Below the pieces are notes generated by a model. The model saw nothing but the letters and a program-made list of their open reading frames with translations. It did not search any database and was not told the origin of the DNA. Positions 1-13,304 of a DNA stretch of 64,000 nucleotides are shown here, one piece after another (position 1 is the first letter of the stretch; the number at the start of each line of letters is the position of its first letter). The DNA comes from Chlorokybus atmophyticus (Eukaryota > Streptophyta > Chlorokybophyceae > Chlorokybales > Chlorokybaceae): the NCBI GenBank assembly GCA_009103225.1, contig RHPI01002823.1, forward strand, positions 446,989 through 510,988, written 5' to 3'. Made by a program: the position numbers and the translations under genes.

Positions 1-87
1 GCACTGCTGGCTATCATAGTGCTGGTGATCGTGCTGGGCATCAGCGCCTTCGCCTGTGGCGGCATCACATTTCCAAACTGCCGCTAA
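1..87 (+). CDS. 3' end of a membrane-protein gene, truncated by the window edge
   Basis: The first 84 bases read as 28 open codons from base 1, followed by TAA at 85-87. They encode about 17 strongly hydrophobic residues (ALLAIIVLVIVLGISAFA) and a short tail with two cysteines, ending FPNCR. This looks like a C-terminal membrane helix with a few residues on the far side. The upstream part is outside the window, so neither family nor function can be given. The frame is inferred from its openness and hydrophobicity; base 1 could lie inside an exon that began earlier. Confidence 0.5.
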   Translation, partial: ALLAIIVLVIVLGISAFACGGITFPNCR

Positions 88-1086
88 CCTCAAGTTTTGA
101 GTAATAAGCTCTGTCAACGCACGCGTGTGTTTGTATATAGGTGAGCACTAGTGAGCACTCTCAGTTTGATCGTGTCTTTGAGCTGTGCAGCGTACTGCAG
201 GGGGGCTGCCGCTCTGCACAGGTTGGGGGAGGAGGAATGCAATGCCTGGTGGGTACTAGAGTTTGCGTGAGAGTCTCAAGTGTGTGCAGTAGTATGATGC
301 ACATATTTTGGTAGAACAGTTGGTGTCAGTGCAGCAGCTGCTGAGGCGGTTGCTGTGCTCGCTCATTGTGTTGTATACGGGGTGCTGCATCACACATGTT
401 GACATGGATGCGCACTCTGTTGCTGCACATGTAACAATCACATGCATGCGCCCAAAGCATTCACCATCATCATCATATTTTCACCACCACCGCCAGGCTA
501 TGTGCTCCACCTACTCAGTCCAGCTACATGCGCAGCCCCAAACAAGCATAGGGTCATTGGCATACCTGCCCACATGGGCCGGGGTTGGTCGTGGAATATT
601 TGTGGATGCCTGGATTGCGGTTTGGCGAGGGCATGTCTGCGCAAAGTGGCTACTTGCTGCGGAGTCGACCTGAGTGTGGTGCAGTTGATGTGCAAATGTC
701 ATGAACAGGGCTACACCTAGTCAAACCATGTAACAAATAATATGGGTACCATGTAGCGACTTTTTCTTTGGTACTACCGTACACTATGCTTGTACTTCAG
801 TGACTCCATGTGCGAGTGTCCAAGCACTCACATGCGTGCCGCACACATGTGTTGTCTCCATACATAACTTGCAATAGAGCTGCTAGAAAGCGTGCTCAAG
901 CGAAAAGGGGCCAGATGTGTTGCACACCAATACAATCAATGCATGCAAGCACACGTGAGCACACCCAAGCATGCACCAATATCCTCTTGTCATAAGTAGA
1001 TGCACATGGCACAGTGCAGCACAGTGGTTGCCCCAAATGACAACACTAAGTGATTAGAACAACCGAGCGGCTGCACATTGAATGGC
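88..1086. other. Intergenic region, no gene seen
   Basis: This lies between the end of the partial + gene and the ChlH 3' UTR. Open frames on both strands are short, lack consistent splice sites and resemble no family. The sequence is rich in tgcatg/cacatg words. A TGTAA lies at 430-434 on +, a candidate polyadenylation signal for the first gene. Confidence 0.5.
430..434 (+). terminator. Candidate TGTAA polyadenylation signal for the first gene
   Basis: TGTAA is the usual polyadenylation signal in green algae. This one lies about 343 bases after the TAA at 85-87. A second TGTAA is at 729-733, so the assignment is tentative. Confidence 0.25.
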
Positions 1087-1087
1087 A

Positions 1088-1092
1088 TTACA
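1088..1092 (-). terminator. Candidate TGTAA polyadenylation signal of ChlH
   Basis: TTACA on + is TGTAA on -, about 295 bases downstream of the ChlH stop. It is the first such motif I find past the stop, and the distance suits a chlorophyte 3' UTR. Confidence 0.35.
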
Positions 1093-1386
1093 GAGACAGT
1101 CATCTCTGCGCCAGTGCATGCCCAACCGTCCCATGCTCTTCGTTAAGTTCAAACATACTCCCCTAGTCACGCCCTGAAGGGAGAGGACAACTGCCAGCAA
1201 GAGCACATGTTGTACACCGTATGCTTCAGGGCAATAGACACCAACATCATATTAACACTACATCAGTAACAATGTGTTTATCATATCGCTGCACGCAGCA
1301 ACGCGGACAACATGTCATGTATCGTCAACTAGCCCTAAGCTGCTCTATCTCTGTAAGACGGCTATGGACTCAAACGCTTCACACGT

Positions 1387-4300
1387 CTACTTCACTCCCT
1401 CCAGCTCGTCTTCCACATCCTCGTACATCGACCTCAAACGCTCAACGACCGCTTCATCAGCCTGCCAGAACCCGCGGCCGTTCGCCTCCAGCATGCGACG
1501 CACAATGTTCTGAAAAGCCTGCGGATACAGCACGGGCAACTTCAAGCACTGCTTGCATCATATGCATGTCACAAGAAAAGTTTAGTGACAAGAGCGCATA
1601 CCTGCGGGTTGTTCTTTCTCAACTTTGCAGCCATCTCTTCATCCAAAGCATACGTACTCGCTGCCTGGTCATACACCCAATCCTCCTACAATAACACAAC
1701 ACATCAAGCGGAGTCTTCCAACTATGTGTTGTAACTCATCTCCTGTGCGCTGCTGATATGAGGCTCAGTGCACGCCACAAACACACAGCATCTGACCTGA
1801 AAGCCAGCGGTGCTGCCCCAACCAACCATTGCCGTCATGCGCTGGGAGATCTCATACGCACCGCCAGAACCCTGCGCCACCATCGCATTCGCCCACTTCG
1901 GGTTCAAGAGCTTCGATCGGTACTGCCACATACGGGTTAAGCAAGATGGTCCATACGCTTGACATGGGACTCGGTAAGTACAGACGACACTCACCTCAAG
2001 GCGAAGCGTGGCCTCCAGATCCCGCGGCTTCGCATCTTTGGAGAAGCTTTCAACGATACTGCACGCCACTTTGCGCCCGCCACGCGCGGTCTCCGCAGCA
2101 TTTTTCATGGCTCCGGTGTTGGCATAATACTCCTGCCAACAGGCCAAAAGAGTGTCACAACACCACAAACAAGCTTATGACCATCCAACATACCCACCTG
2201 TATGTCTGTCAGGCCATACTCGACGCTGTCGATCTCCTGCACGATGCGGTCTGTTGATTGCAAAAGCGTGCGCAGGACTTCGGGTCGCGCAACGCCCTTC
2301 TCGCCGTCTCCGCGGCCGTAGCTGAAGGCGTTGCGTGACCGCCACGTGTCGCCGAGCTCCTCCGTGTTCTCCCAGCTGCCCGCGCCGATGCGCTCGTTCA
2401 CCATCGAGCCGTAGTCGCCGGCGGGGTTGGAGAAGATGCGAGCGGCGGCGTTGTCAACACCCGATTCCTGCGCAAAGGAGGCATGATTGTGCTGAAGTGA
2501 GTACATGGTAACCTTTGTCAATGTGCATAAATGTGTGTCTGGGTACAAGTCTGTACACATGCGCATGTACTTTCATGCCTGTGCACGCACAATGCGCCCC
2601 GCGTGAATGCGTATGCAGATGCGTGCGTGCGTGTCACAACGGCTGACCTTGAGTAACAGTGCGTGCTTCCGGATGAAGTTCGAGTCTGTCGGTTCATCCA
2701 ACTCAGAAGCGCGCTGGAACATGTCATCCAGCAGGTCCACCACATTGGCAAAGCTGTCGCGGAAGATGCCGGACAGGTTCGCCAGCACATCAATGCGCGG
2801 GCGCTTCAGCTCTTCCAGCGGTACCAACTCAAAGCGCACAATACGCCCTGCAAACACAGGGTGCGTGTCACAGCGCACACGACGCATGTAGCACTTGTTT
2901 CAATGGTAACTCAACCTGTGCCTTCCTTGACAGGGCGGGCGCCTGTGAGATGCAAAGCAATGGCGAGAGACTCTCCGCGTGTCTTGATGGCGTCAAGTCC
3001 CCACAGCATCACAGCAACTGTTTCTGGATACGCGCCACCATTCTTGCTGCGGTGCTCCTAGTTAAGACAAGCATGATGCATCGTTATTCAGCTTGCAGCC
3101 ACATGGTTATGCACGCACGCACACACGCAAACACACACGTGCACACGCATGCACGCACATGCTTGCACCTGTGAATCCACAAGCACATACATGTGCGCGC
3201 AACCATGTAGCATGTACCCTGGACTCAACATGAGCAAGCACAGAAGCTTACTTCGATGATGTTGTTTGCAATGGCGCACCCACGCTTCCACGCAGCTGCA
3301 GAGGGCATGCGATAGGGGTCGAGCGCGTGGATATTGCGCCCCGTAGGGAGAACGCCTGGGCCGTCCCGCAACAGGTCGCCTCCCACACCCGCAGGCACGT
3401 ACTCGCCGTTGAGACCGCGAATGATGCTGAGAACCTCGTCGGTGTTGCTCGCCAGCAACTGCGATATCTGAACAGCCTCCTCCACCTAGAAAGAGCATCA
3501 CAACCACCATCAGAGCGCTATAAACAAACTTCACATGTGAGCCAACTAGATCTCTTCATGTGTACCTTTGCAGCAATTTCCTTGCTGGCATCATTGCGTA
3601 GCAAAGCTTCCAGCCTGGCCTTTATTGCACCCAAGTCTTCCGGTGCTTGAGATATGGTGTTGATGGCTTCTTCAGGCAGCGCGTTGTCGAAATACGCCGA
3701 CAGGTACTGCGCGGTCTGCCCCGCGGTTGGCGGCTGCCCCAACACGTGCAAGCCTTCAGAGAACAAGCGGTTCTCCACAAGCTGCAGGTACTCGTTAAGA
3801 GAGGCCACGTATGCGTCAAATGCACTTGACGACACACCTGCACACAAGGTGAGCTTTATGTTTGCTGCATACGCGCACGCAAGCACTCTCAATCCTTGCA
3901 TAGACAATAGAGAGATGCATAACAATTGCATAGACAAAAAAGATATACATACAAACATACCTTCCACTGTGTCTCCTGATAGATGTTGGACTTGGCCACT
4001 CTCATCAACATATGGGCAGTCCTCATGGAGGCCCGTCGCGTTCAGCATGTCGACGATTGTCGGCCGCAAGGCCACATTGACTGCAGGATTCTCGCGATAC
4101 TCCGCAACGAGCTCGCGGAGGTTTGCCAACTCTTTGTACAGGCCGGCTCTGCCATATGGAGGAACATTGTGCGACACGATTGTCCCGTACCCTCTCCGCT
4201 TGGCAATTATGCTCTCACTTGGATTGTTGGCTGCATACACATAACTGCACAAACATTGATTGGGCTGGTCAGACCGCGCAATCTGGACATCGCCAAACGT

Positions 4301-7300
4301 AGTTGTATGTGCATATACACACGCGCGCACACATGTTGAAGCCAGCGGGTGTACTGCGAATGAGTGTTACTACTCACATGTTGGGGAGGGAGCCCATCAG
4401 CGCATCTGACCACGATAGTCCCGTGTTGCCGAGGGGGCTTCCCGGCAGCCACTCAACAGTGCCGTGCATGCCAAAGTGCAGCACGGCGTCTGCGCCAAAG
4501 TCGTTCTCCAGCCACTTGTAGAACGCCGCGTACTGCGGGTGGGGCGTGAGGTCCCTCTCGAACAGCAGACGCATGGGGTCGCCCTCAACACCCAGCAAAG
4601 GCTGCACGCCAATCCTGAACATATACATGACACAGCAACAGGCCGGATGTGCATCGGTGAACAACAACTCCAGCTGCTTGTATAATACAAACTTTGCTCT
4701 CTCCCTTACCACACGTTGCCAAACTGCAAGCCGCTGACCACAGATGCGCCCTCGGCAGATGTTTTTATGCCTCGATAAGACTCAAGCCGGCCCCAGTTAC
4801 GCTCCATGCGGCCCGCAAGAGTGCGACCGAGCCACGACTTCAACAGCTTGGCATCAATCTCCGCGGCCACTGGCATCGCATCCACAGGCATTTCGTCGTC
4901 TGCCATAACATCTACCAGCGTCTGTTCACACCACCAGCTCAGTGCAATTGTTGCAGACAATGCGCTTGATTGCTCAGTGAATATGACTTCTGGTAAAGCA
5001 CAAACACACAATCAAGCTATGCACCTTCGGTCCTTGCTGTCCAGCAGCGATTACGCGGCCGTCATCGAGTTTAGACAGCGTGCGCACGATTGCTTCACCA
5101 TCAACAGCACCATCTTGCGCATCACCAAGGTCATAGCCCTCATCTCGCAGCGCCTTGAGCACATGTTCCAGTGACTTGGGCACGTTTAGCAGAGCGGCCG
5201 TGCCGGTTGCGCCCACACCGGGCGGGAACCCATACAGCATGACCGCGATGCGGCGCTCGGCGGGTGCCTTGCGCTTGAGGGCAATCCACTTGTTCAGGCG
5301 TGCGGTAAGCTTGCGCGCCCGCTCGGGCACCAAGTGAATCCCGTCACCAACCAAGCCGCCGAGTGGGACGGTGTCGATGGCGCCGTCGAGCTCTGGTAAT
5401 GCATATAGTACGACGGACTGCAAGCCTTGGATTCCAACTTGCTTCCAACTCTTTATATCCTGCAAAGACCAAGTCTGCAAGGCCGCAAACACACGCATGC
5501 ACTCACACACCCACACCCACATGCGCATGAACGTGTGCGCGCATGCACGGGCGCGCGCACACAGTAACAAAAGGACAAGGTGCTAAGCACTGTGATGTAG
5601 AAAGTACTGACCTGTATCAACAGGGGGGCTGCAACCACATATGGCACGTTCTTGGCAGCGAGGATGGACTTGGCGATGTCGGCCTGCCGCCCGCCCTCCA
5701 TTGAGCCTGCAGGACCACCAACAAGCGGGAACCCAATCGTGCTCACAATTGCGTCCACAACAACAGCGTCACTGGTCAGAGATGGCGTGTTGATAACGCC
5801 CTGTCTTCTTTGCTCCTGCATACACACGCATGTGGTTGTCACATGGTTAACTAATATCTGTGTAGTACATGTCCACAACAGACGCGGCATGTGACTCTGA
5901 CCTGCTCATATGTGGTTGTGAGAAGGTCGCGCACGATCGTGTGGCTTTCAACACCGTTGATGAAAATTGGAAGGGGTAGGAGGCCGTCCGCTTCGAAGGT
6001 GCGAATCAATTGCGGTATGTACTTTTGTTGGGTGATGACGTGCTTCCTGTACAGCAGCACCGCGACGACAGGAGCAGACTGCAGCATGGGATTGTGGGTG
6101 GTGCGATGCCAGCGGAGGTAGTCGGATGCGGATGTGAAGTAGGCATCTGTGGATCGCAAGCATGTACAAGAGTCAGTCACTGTCAGTTCAAGCAGCTGCA
6201 AACCCATGCTGCAATGCACATCCACGTGGCATCAGGTGTTACATAAACTGCATAACAATAAGCAGCAGCTCCGAACTGCAGCAATTTACTGTGTTGCAAC
6301 AGTCACAACACCTCATGTGATATGTCCTGCGGTCCACTGTTGTCCATGCTTATGCACAACGTCAAAGTCTCGCCTTGCTGATGCACAATGGCATACTCCT
6401 GATGCCGTATGCAAAACGCGGGGAAAAAAGCAGCTGTGTGACTGCACAAGCATTTGCCTTCCAAATCCTGATCATAACGTGCCTGGCACTTACCATAGCT
6501 GGGGTGGTAAAGCCCAACAGCAGGAGTCTCCTTCACTGCCGGTGGCGTGTAGTCCACCGGCAGCAAATACTCCTTGGCAAGATACATGAACATAGTCTCC
6601 ACATTGTCATACCCGCCCTGCAACGCAATGCTTGGTCAGGACTCTTCACACAGCAATAGCACAAACGACATCTCCAACAGCATGTTGCATGCAGTTTGCG
6701 AAGGAAGCAAGCGCATCACCTGATTCCAATAACCGTAGATGGTGAGCCAGTTGCGCAAATCGCGAACCTTCTTGCCGGGTATGAACTTGAGAAGTTTTGG
6801 CCCAATCTTCAGGAAGCTAAGATAACCCACCTAACAAAAGAGAGAGGCAGACTATGGTGTAAGTTAACCCTGCAGTAATCCGACATGCACACAAATGCTC
6901 GGATGCCTACCATCTTGTCCTCTTCCTTTCCTCCTCCAAACTTGCTCAACACGGCCTTGACAGGACCCGGCATTCCTTTCGATTTGCCCATGACAAAGCT
7001 GCCAACATGCAGTCAACGTTGACACTGAGGCAACACGTCAACCCGCTGTGCAATATTCTCAACACTTGAACACGCACCTGCCTATCTGTGTAAGCTTCAT
7101 CAACTCCAACGACGACTCGAACACGAGGCGGATGGGGATGTTTTGTACACGTTGAATGAGCCACTCACACTGCGCCACAACATAACGTCACACCACTAAG
7201 TGCAAAAACGCCAATGCTATGGATATCTATGCAGCCATGTGAAAGCAGTCATACTTGATCGTAGTCGAACACCAGGCTTGCAAAGAAGGCATCCGCTGTC

Positions 7301-9510
7301 TTCAGTGCCGCCTCCACCTGGGCAAAGTTGTGACATGTTATAAGTAGCCTTGCAAGTGTAAAACAGAATGGCGCGAAGCGCAAACCACAACTTGCCACCA
7401 ACCTTGTCCGGCTTGTTGAGAATGTCACGATCGGAGAAAACTGATACCCGGAACCCTGATGTCAACAGAAGTTTAGCATATAGTTTAGCATATACACGCA
7501 TACACACGCGCGCACACGAGCATATTCGTACACCCACGCATGCACGCACGAGCATGCGCACACAAGGTACGCCACTTACACAAGGTACGCCACTTACAGT
7601 CAACACTGCTGACAACTTGCTGTTAACTCACCTGGTAGCTTATCCGCAACACCAGCAGCCACCTTGTTGTAGAGAGCCAAATTGAAAGACTCGAACCCGG
7701 CAATCATGACAACATGAGCCGCAGTGCCAGTTGGCAGACGCCATTCAACATCAGCGCCCGCACCGGCAGTGTTTGCTTTCTGTTGATGGATGCCAGATTA
7801 AGCGAAAGAGCACATGCATGTTCACTTGCAAAGTACATATGACAGAATCACCGTCGCTGAAATACCTCTGCTTCAGCAGCCTGGCGTGCAACCACTATCT
7901 GCGCCTTGAGTGACTGAACTTCCTGTAAGAATAAAAGCACAACAGATTGGCCAACCTTGTGTGGCTATGCAACCCATATTCAGCATTGCAAACATAGCAC
8001 CACCGCTGTGTGGGTGTTGCTGCCATAGTGTTGTCGTGCTCACCTGGCGTACTCTGTTTCGCACAAGGGTGAGCTCGTGCATGTCCCGCTGAAACTCTGT
8101 CCACCTCTTCCCGTCTTGCTCGACAGTATCTACACACAGTTGTACATGCGTTCACCGTCATGGCATACGTAGTTGCACACGATTGTGTGCTTTCTTGGCA
8201 GTGCTCTATGCTCAGCGACTGCATATGGCCTCAAATGTTATGGCAAATCCTTGGTCTGCTGTGATCCTGGATAGACTCTGGCTATGTAGACTCTTGGTTT
8301 CCTGTCGCTCTTGCCTTTTCTTATTATTGTTGAAAACAAACCAAGTTATCATTGTGCTTACTGATAAGTGCTTGCAGCAAAGCGGGTTGTGATCGCCCAA
8401 GCTCCCGCCACATTGCTTCGTCCATGCGCTCATACGTGTGAGATGTTGATGATGATGTGCTGGGCTGTTCTGCGTCTGCCTCAACTGCTTCAGTCTGATG
8501 AGGCCTGAGCCCGTGCCGCCTGACAACATCTTCGCCCTCCACAGCCGCCACGCCAGCGAACGTGCTGTTGTACAAGTCATCAATCTGTTGCTGCAACGTC
8601 GCGAGCTTGTCGTTCTTGACCTGCAACTGCAAATGGAACGAGTTATACATCAGAAGCACAGACATCGCCACCCTGGCATGTGACCAGACGTGGTCCACCT
8701 ATCTCAGCATGTGTATTGCTCTGGTAATCTGCCTGCATGCATGCAAAGCGACAAGGTGATGCTGAGCCTATGCTGGGGTAGAGATTTTTGCTCGCCTTTT
8801 GCAACGCCACGCACAATAGTCACCACTGCTCAGTACGCACTACTACTGTGATGCGTTATGCGATACCTTCGCATGCATGCATGCAGATGTGCGTCAGTTG
8901 ATTGAGTGTCATGGGAACGCGTGGGTACACACTCGCCTCAGTGTGCACTTATAACATGCTGTGTGTCTATGTTGGCCATATGTTGCTAATGGTGATTACT
9001 ATTTAACATGTATACGCCTGCTTGCATTGAGGTGAGGCACGCCAACCGCATGGTAACTTCTGCAAGTGATCAGCATGCAGGCACCTTCGATTGAAGGTCC
9101 GCCAGGGCTGTCGCACCGCCTGCGATGGCAGCAGCGAACTCTTCCGCCCTGCTGGCCTGCTGCTGCTGCTGCTGCTGCTCAGGCGCCTTGGGAGACGTGG
9201 CAGTAGCCTGCACCTGCAGTGCGCCATGCTGCCGCAGCTTGCGCCTGTTGCGCCGTCCTCCACCACATGGCAGCTGGACTAAGCCACTCAGTGAGCTGCT
9301 GCTGCCTCCAGCTGGCCGCAGCTGCTGCCCCGCATGCTGCTGCTGCTGCAGCTGTGGCCTAGCAGCAGCAGTGCGCAGCCTAGCGCCGCTGCATGACGCA
9401 GTCACCAGCAAGCTCGCTATCCCGGCTGCAGTCATGCTCCGCATGCACACCCCGACAGAAGCCAAGGTCCCCGACGTCCCTGTCCCTGGCGCCACCGCCG
9501 CTGCCAACAA
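1387..9510 (-). CDS. CHLH2: Magnesium-chelatase subunit H (CHLH2-like), 26 exons, plastid precursor
   Basis: Large subunit of Mg-protoporphyrin IX chelatase, which binds protoporphyrin and, with ChlI and ChlD, inserts Mg2+ in the first committed step of chlorophyll synthesis in the plastid. Exons read from splice sites: 9510-9085, 8626(or 8620)-8362, 8129-8044, 7922-7866, 7779-7632, 7455-7403, 7317-7255, 7169-7078, 6998-6911, 6830-6720, 6617-6494, 6146-5902, 5815-5612, 5474-5025, 4921-4710, 4614-4378, 4244-3961, 3837-3566, 3485-3252, 3057-2916, 2847-2648, 2467-2198, 2132-1995, 1922-1797, 1685-1602, 1518-1387. They sum to an open frame of about 1580 aa. Exon 1 encodes an Ala/Ser/Arg-rich transit peptide with Gln runs, and exons 2-4 a coiled-coil-like stretch. 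The cobN/Mg-chelatase body follows: ALPELDGAID, GVQPLLGVEGDPMRLLF, YAANNPSESIIAKRRGYGT, GEYVPAGVGGD, RKHALLLK, and the C-terminal MLEANGRGFW. Plant CHLH1 is about 1380 aa; wording and the N-terminal extension fit the second algal paralogue better. Uncertain points: start at 9510 or the in-frame ATG near 9441; exon 15 could begin further upstream. Confidence 0.93.
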
Positions 9511-10756
9511 TGCGCCTCAACATACACGGCAAAAAGGCAATTGTACGGCAGTTGCACTTGGCAGCTGCTCAGGCTGCAGTTCAGTGCAGTCCAGTTCAGT
9601 TCAGTTCAACTGTTGGCTGGGCGACGTGGCGCACATTCTGGTCTGGGCAGGCTCTTAGAGCAAACAAGGGGCCCAACAAACCGCAAACCCAACAACATGC
9701 ACATAGATTGACATAGCAGCAGCAAAACTTCAACATTAGACAAAGCTATGCTATGCTATGCGCATGTGAACATGGCAATCACTTTGCTTGCCGTGGCATT
9801 ACATGGTCAAGTTGGGCTCTTCACGTGGCGTTGAGCTGTTGCACCAACTTGCATTATCGTGATGGTGTTATTTGTCTGCAACCTTCTTCCATAAATACAT
9901 GTTGCAGCCAAACCATATGCTTGTAAGCATCATTCGGCATTTGGGATTGTGAATGTCGTGCACGCATATTACATTGTTTTTATATGATACCACATGCACA
10001 CAAGGAGCATGCGTACAAAAAAAGTACGGTGTGTCTTGAAGTCAACATGCATCTGGTCTATACCACAATCCTCATGTCATACATCGTCACTCGCATCGCA
10101 CATGCTACATCCGCAGACTATTAGCGCGTGCTTAATAACTCGCTGTGCAGCAACTAGCCAAAACGCGAAACGTGACACTTCGACACGAGGTGCATGCTGT
10201 TTGGTAATAATAGAGCATGCACACCCGTGCGCACCATCAAGGCAATATAGGCTATTATATAGCCCACCCCTGCACCAGCACCACGTGCCACGGTGGGTTG
10301 GCCTATAGCAACCATTGCGGTGGCCTTAAAAGGAACCTTGCCGAGGGATGCGGGCGGGACCCTGGCATTAATGGGCCACGCGTAGCGCAGCGGAGGTAAA
10401 GGGAGGAAGGTGGCAGGGAGAGGGAGAGCGTGCACGTGCTGCATTGCGTGCTGCTGATTGTCACAAGTGTGCCGTGCTGTAGACACAAAAAAGCCAAGTG
10501 TTTTGCAGGTAATGACTACGCTTAACATCAAATGATGCATGCATGATTGATGACCACTGTGATGCATGCATAACTGAGGGCGTGGAGCCTCAACTCCATC
10601 AGTCATTACTAAGCATATAGCTACAACAACTGCCCCGGCTATATACTAAGGGATGCAAAAATGACGGCAATAGTATTGTAGCTCGATTGTGGGTTGTGTT
10701 GGTGTTAAGTCACATGTACGTATCATATGTGGCTAGAACATATGTTACACGTTGCC

Positions 10757-10922
10757 AACTTGTGACATATATTCCTTATGCAACCCATGTGGCATGTGTT
10801 GCATAAGCACATTAATGACTTTGCATGCAGCAAATGGCTAATTTGTGACATACATTCTTTGTGCAACCCATGCGGCATGTGTTGCATAAGCACAATGATG
10901 ACTTTGAATGCAGCAAATGGCT
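10757..10922. repeat. Tandem duplication, two 83-bp units
   Basis: Units 10757-10839 and 10840-10922 align end to end with about ten differences. Each contains gcaaccca, ggcatgtgttgcataagcac and gcagcaaatggct. No coding role is seen. Confidence 0.85.
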
Positions 10923-10967
10923 GCAACCCGATTGTACATTGTGACCTCAATCCGTATAATTGATATA

Positions 10968-11003
10968 TAATGTCTCTTTCGCATGAATGACAAAGAGACA
11001 TTA
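10968..11003. repeat. Perfect 12-bp inverted repeat
   Basis: taatgtctcttt at 10968-10979 is the exact reverse complement of 10992-11003, with a 12-nt loop. The role is unknown. Confidence 0.7.
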
Positions 11004-12061
11004 CATATAAACTTAAGTGTATAACGTATCACAATGGCACACCGCACAAAGTGCTCTGTAGCACACCACATAATGGGCTGAGCATAGTTACATCACATGG
11101 TTACGCCTTGCATACATTGCATAATACACCTTGGTGCTCAAGCCATACAGTCGCCACATGCGGTCTTATCAGCACTCCATCTTTTGTACACCCACACATG
11201 CATTACCAACCATAATTGCCAAAACACATATCATGTGGCAGACCCGTCCCCGCTCTCAAACACGCTCATGCGCCCACCACACCCATGCATACTTTAACAC
11301 ACACGCTGCCACGGAAAGCCACCCATATTTATGCATTTGAGTATGACCAATGCAAAGATGCTACTCACACAGCAGTCACACACATCACACACAGCACTCA
11401 TTGCGAAAGATACAAGCACAAGCTCTATTAGCATAGATTGGGGCAGTTGGCTAAGCGACATAAATGCTGCTAAGCGCAATGCAAGACGGGTGGGCAAGGC
11501 GAGTAGGGTGCGAGGCAGCCAGATAGATTACCAACGTGAGCACACAGACTACTGTTTGCAAGGATTATGAAGCAACCCGCCCGGGCAAAGACAAGTTCCA
11601 AAATAATAATAACCAAGAGCAACACCAGCAGCAAGGCTGTGCCAATGCGCAGTTCAATAACATGTCTTGGCACTCTTGGCGTGTAGCAACATCCGGGGTT
11701 ACATTATTTGCAAATGGCTTGGGTGCTTCAGAGTTGTGAAAACGAGCTTAAGATAGGCCAAAAACAGCTGTCATTGCATGTTTCACGATATGTTTACTCT
11801 GAGATGGGATTCATGTTTATCATAACCAAAGTGATTCCTACATGAAAACATGGCCATTGTTACCCTATCTGCAGCAACGCAAGATGTATGAAGCGACATC
11901 TACAAAACATCATGCAGCATCCACTACAGCAACTTAACTTTCGTAAACAATTTACACTTAGCTAAGGAATGTATAACCCTAACTAATCTGCTTCACAACA
12001 CCTCAAGGGTGGCTTCATGCAGCTCATCCCGTATGCGAAATATTGACTCTCCAATGCCTTT

Positions 12062-13304
12062 CTATGCATATGTCTTTAGCTTGAACTTATTTTGGGTAAG
12101 CCGTTTACTCTCAAACTCCCGCTCCAACGTAACCTTGGGTGCGCATCGCGGTAAGTAAGCCGGAACTTTTGCCTTTATGTGTTGTTGAAACGGTATGAAC
12201 CACGAAGACCGCTTTAACAAGTCTTGGATAGGTACATTTTGTTGCGTGAGTCGGCGGAAGTAAACTCCGGTAACGTGGAGGGTGTCCGGCAGCACCCTGT
12301 TGCCATAGCTGTTCGCACGAGTTGTGGAGTTACCACTGCGCTCTGCCTCCTCTACGCATTGAAGCACTCAATAAGGTGCATCTATGTCGTGGTCTTCACC
12401 GCTTTTGTCAGAACTGTCAACGAATATATCCCTTTTTTTCAGGGTCAATGCCAGCATCTTTTGGTTTAGCATTAGCGTCTGCATAACAGCAAGCACCCAA
12501 GGGTACTACAGCTGCAGCACCCTAATGGTCTTGGCAAGCACTGTAAGATGCTAGACGTTCATTAACTTGCAAGTTTAACACAAGGGTCTTACATTGAAGT
12601 ATAACTACATGGGCAGCAAGCACTGCAGGTTATTGAGTGTTCAACAACTTGAAACTCGACAGTGTCTCACATGACGACCAGCTACGTGCGCTGGTAGCTA
12701 CAAAATCTTGACAATTTATGCAAAGCTGAATGTTGAGTTACTGCATTTCTAAGATCTGATACTTGCTTACCTCTTGCTCGGCCTCTTCCGCTTCTTCGTC
12801 TCCGGCAACGACCACCTGCCCGCATGCTCCTTATTGACGCAGCTGGAATACAGCTCCTCGACACATGGTGCAAAAGCAAGAGAGCGCACGAGACATGAAG
12901 CGGTCCGCTTCACCGGTCGCTCGCACGGCCTGGAACTTCATAATGCTTGACATTGTCCGGTTATCCCTTCGTTCCGGTTTATGCACAACATCGTCTATGT
13001 TTAAAAGATGGAAAAAGCGCTTCTGCACACACGCCTCACCTTCTCGAGATACATACATGGACACAGCTCCTCCGCCGAGGTGCTCATTAGCGTAATGTGC
13101 TGCGGACTCAGCATTCACTATGTGTTCTCCCCGCAGCACTGCCCTATCGAGAAGGTGCTTCAATGTTCCTCCCTGGCCGTCGTGTTCTTTTTCACCGTGC
13201 CGAGGGCAAGGACATTGCCACTCCAGCTTCATGACAATATGACAATAAGCTGCTAGGTCATCCTCGCATTTAGCAGCCGTTGCAGAGGTCATCGGAACAG
13301 GCGC
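12062..13304 (-). pseudogene. 3' part of a split gene: Cys/His-rich protein with DGxGGTxKHL motif
   Basis: Two exons are visible: 13304-12771 (donor GTAAGC) and 12335-12062 (acceptor GCAG, stop TAG). The first reads CPCPRHGEKEHDGQGGTLKH, then a stretch ending SCFC, then, after a one-base shift, PCVEELYSSC and NKEHAGRW and a basic tail KKRKRPSK. This matches the layout of an unnamed protein family widespread in animals and algae, in which a QFK-type motif is followed by HGK-x-DG-x-GG-x-K and SCFC-x2-C-x-NKEH. The upstream part, with W-x-DNCSVQFK, lies at 47418-47951 on the same strand. The insertion 13305-47417 therefore separates the halves. The frameshift near 12855 and the 34-kb interruption make it dead. 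Function is unknown. Confidence 0.65.

Larger units (their letters stand above)
9511..12061. other. Region upstream of ChlH without a recognisable gene
   Basis: No open frame here has family resemblance or consistent splice sites. The first few hundred bases must contain the ChlH promoter, but I see no clear core element. The region holds an 83-bp tandem duplication (10757-10922) and a perfect hairpin (10968-11003). Confidence 0.5.

Noticed and set aside
308-673. 121-codon open frame on + near the window start
   Set aside because: Overlaps several other open frames in all phases, low-complexity composition, no motif.
9125-9658. 177-codon open frame on + opposite ChlH exon 1
   Set aside because: Cys-rich translation of the CTG/CAG repeats on the antisense strand of the transit-peptide exon.
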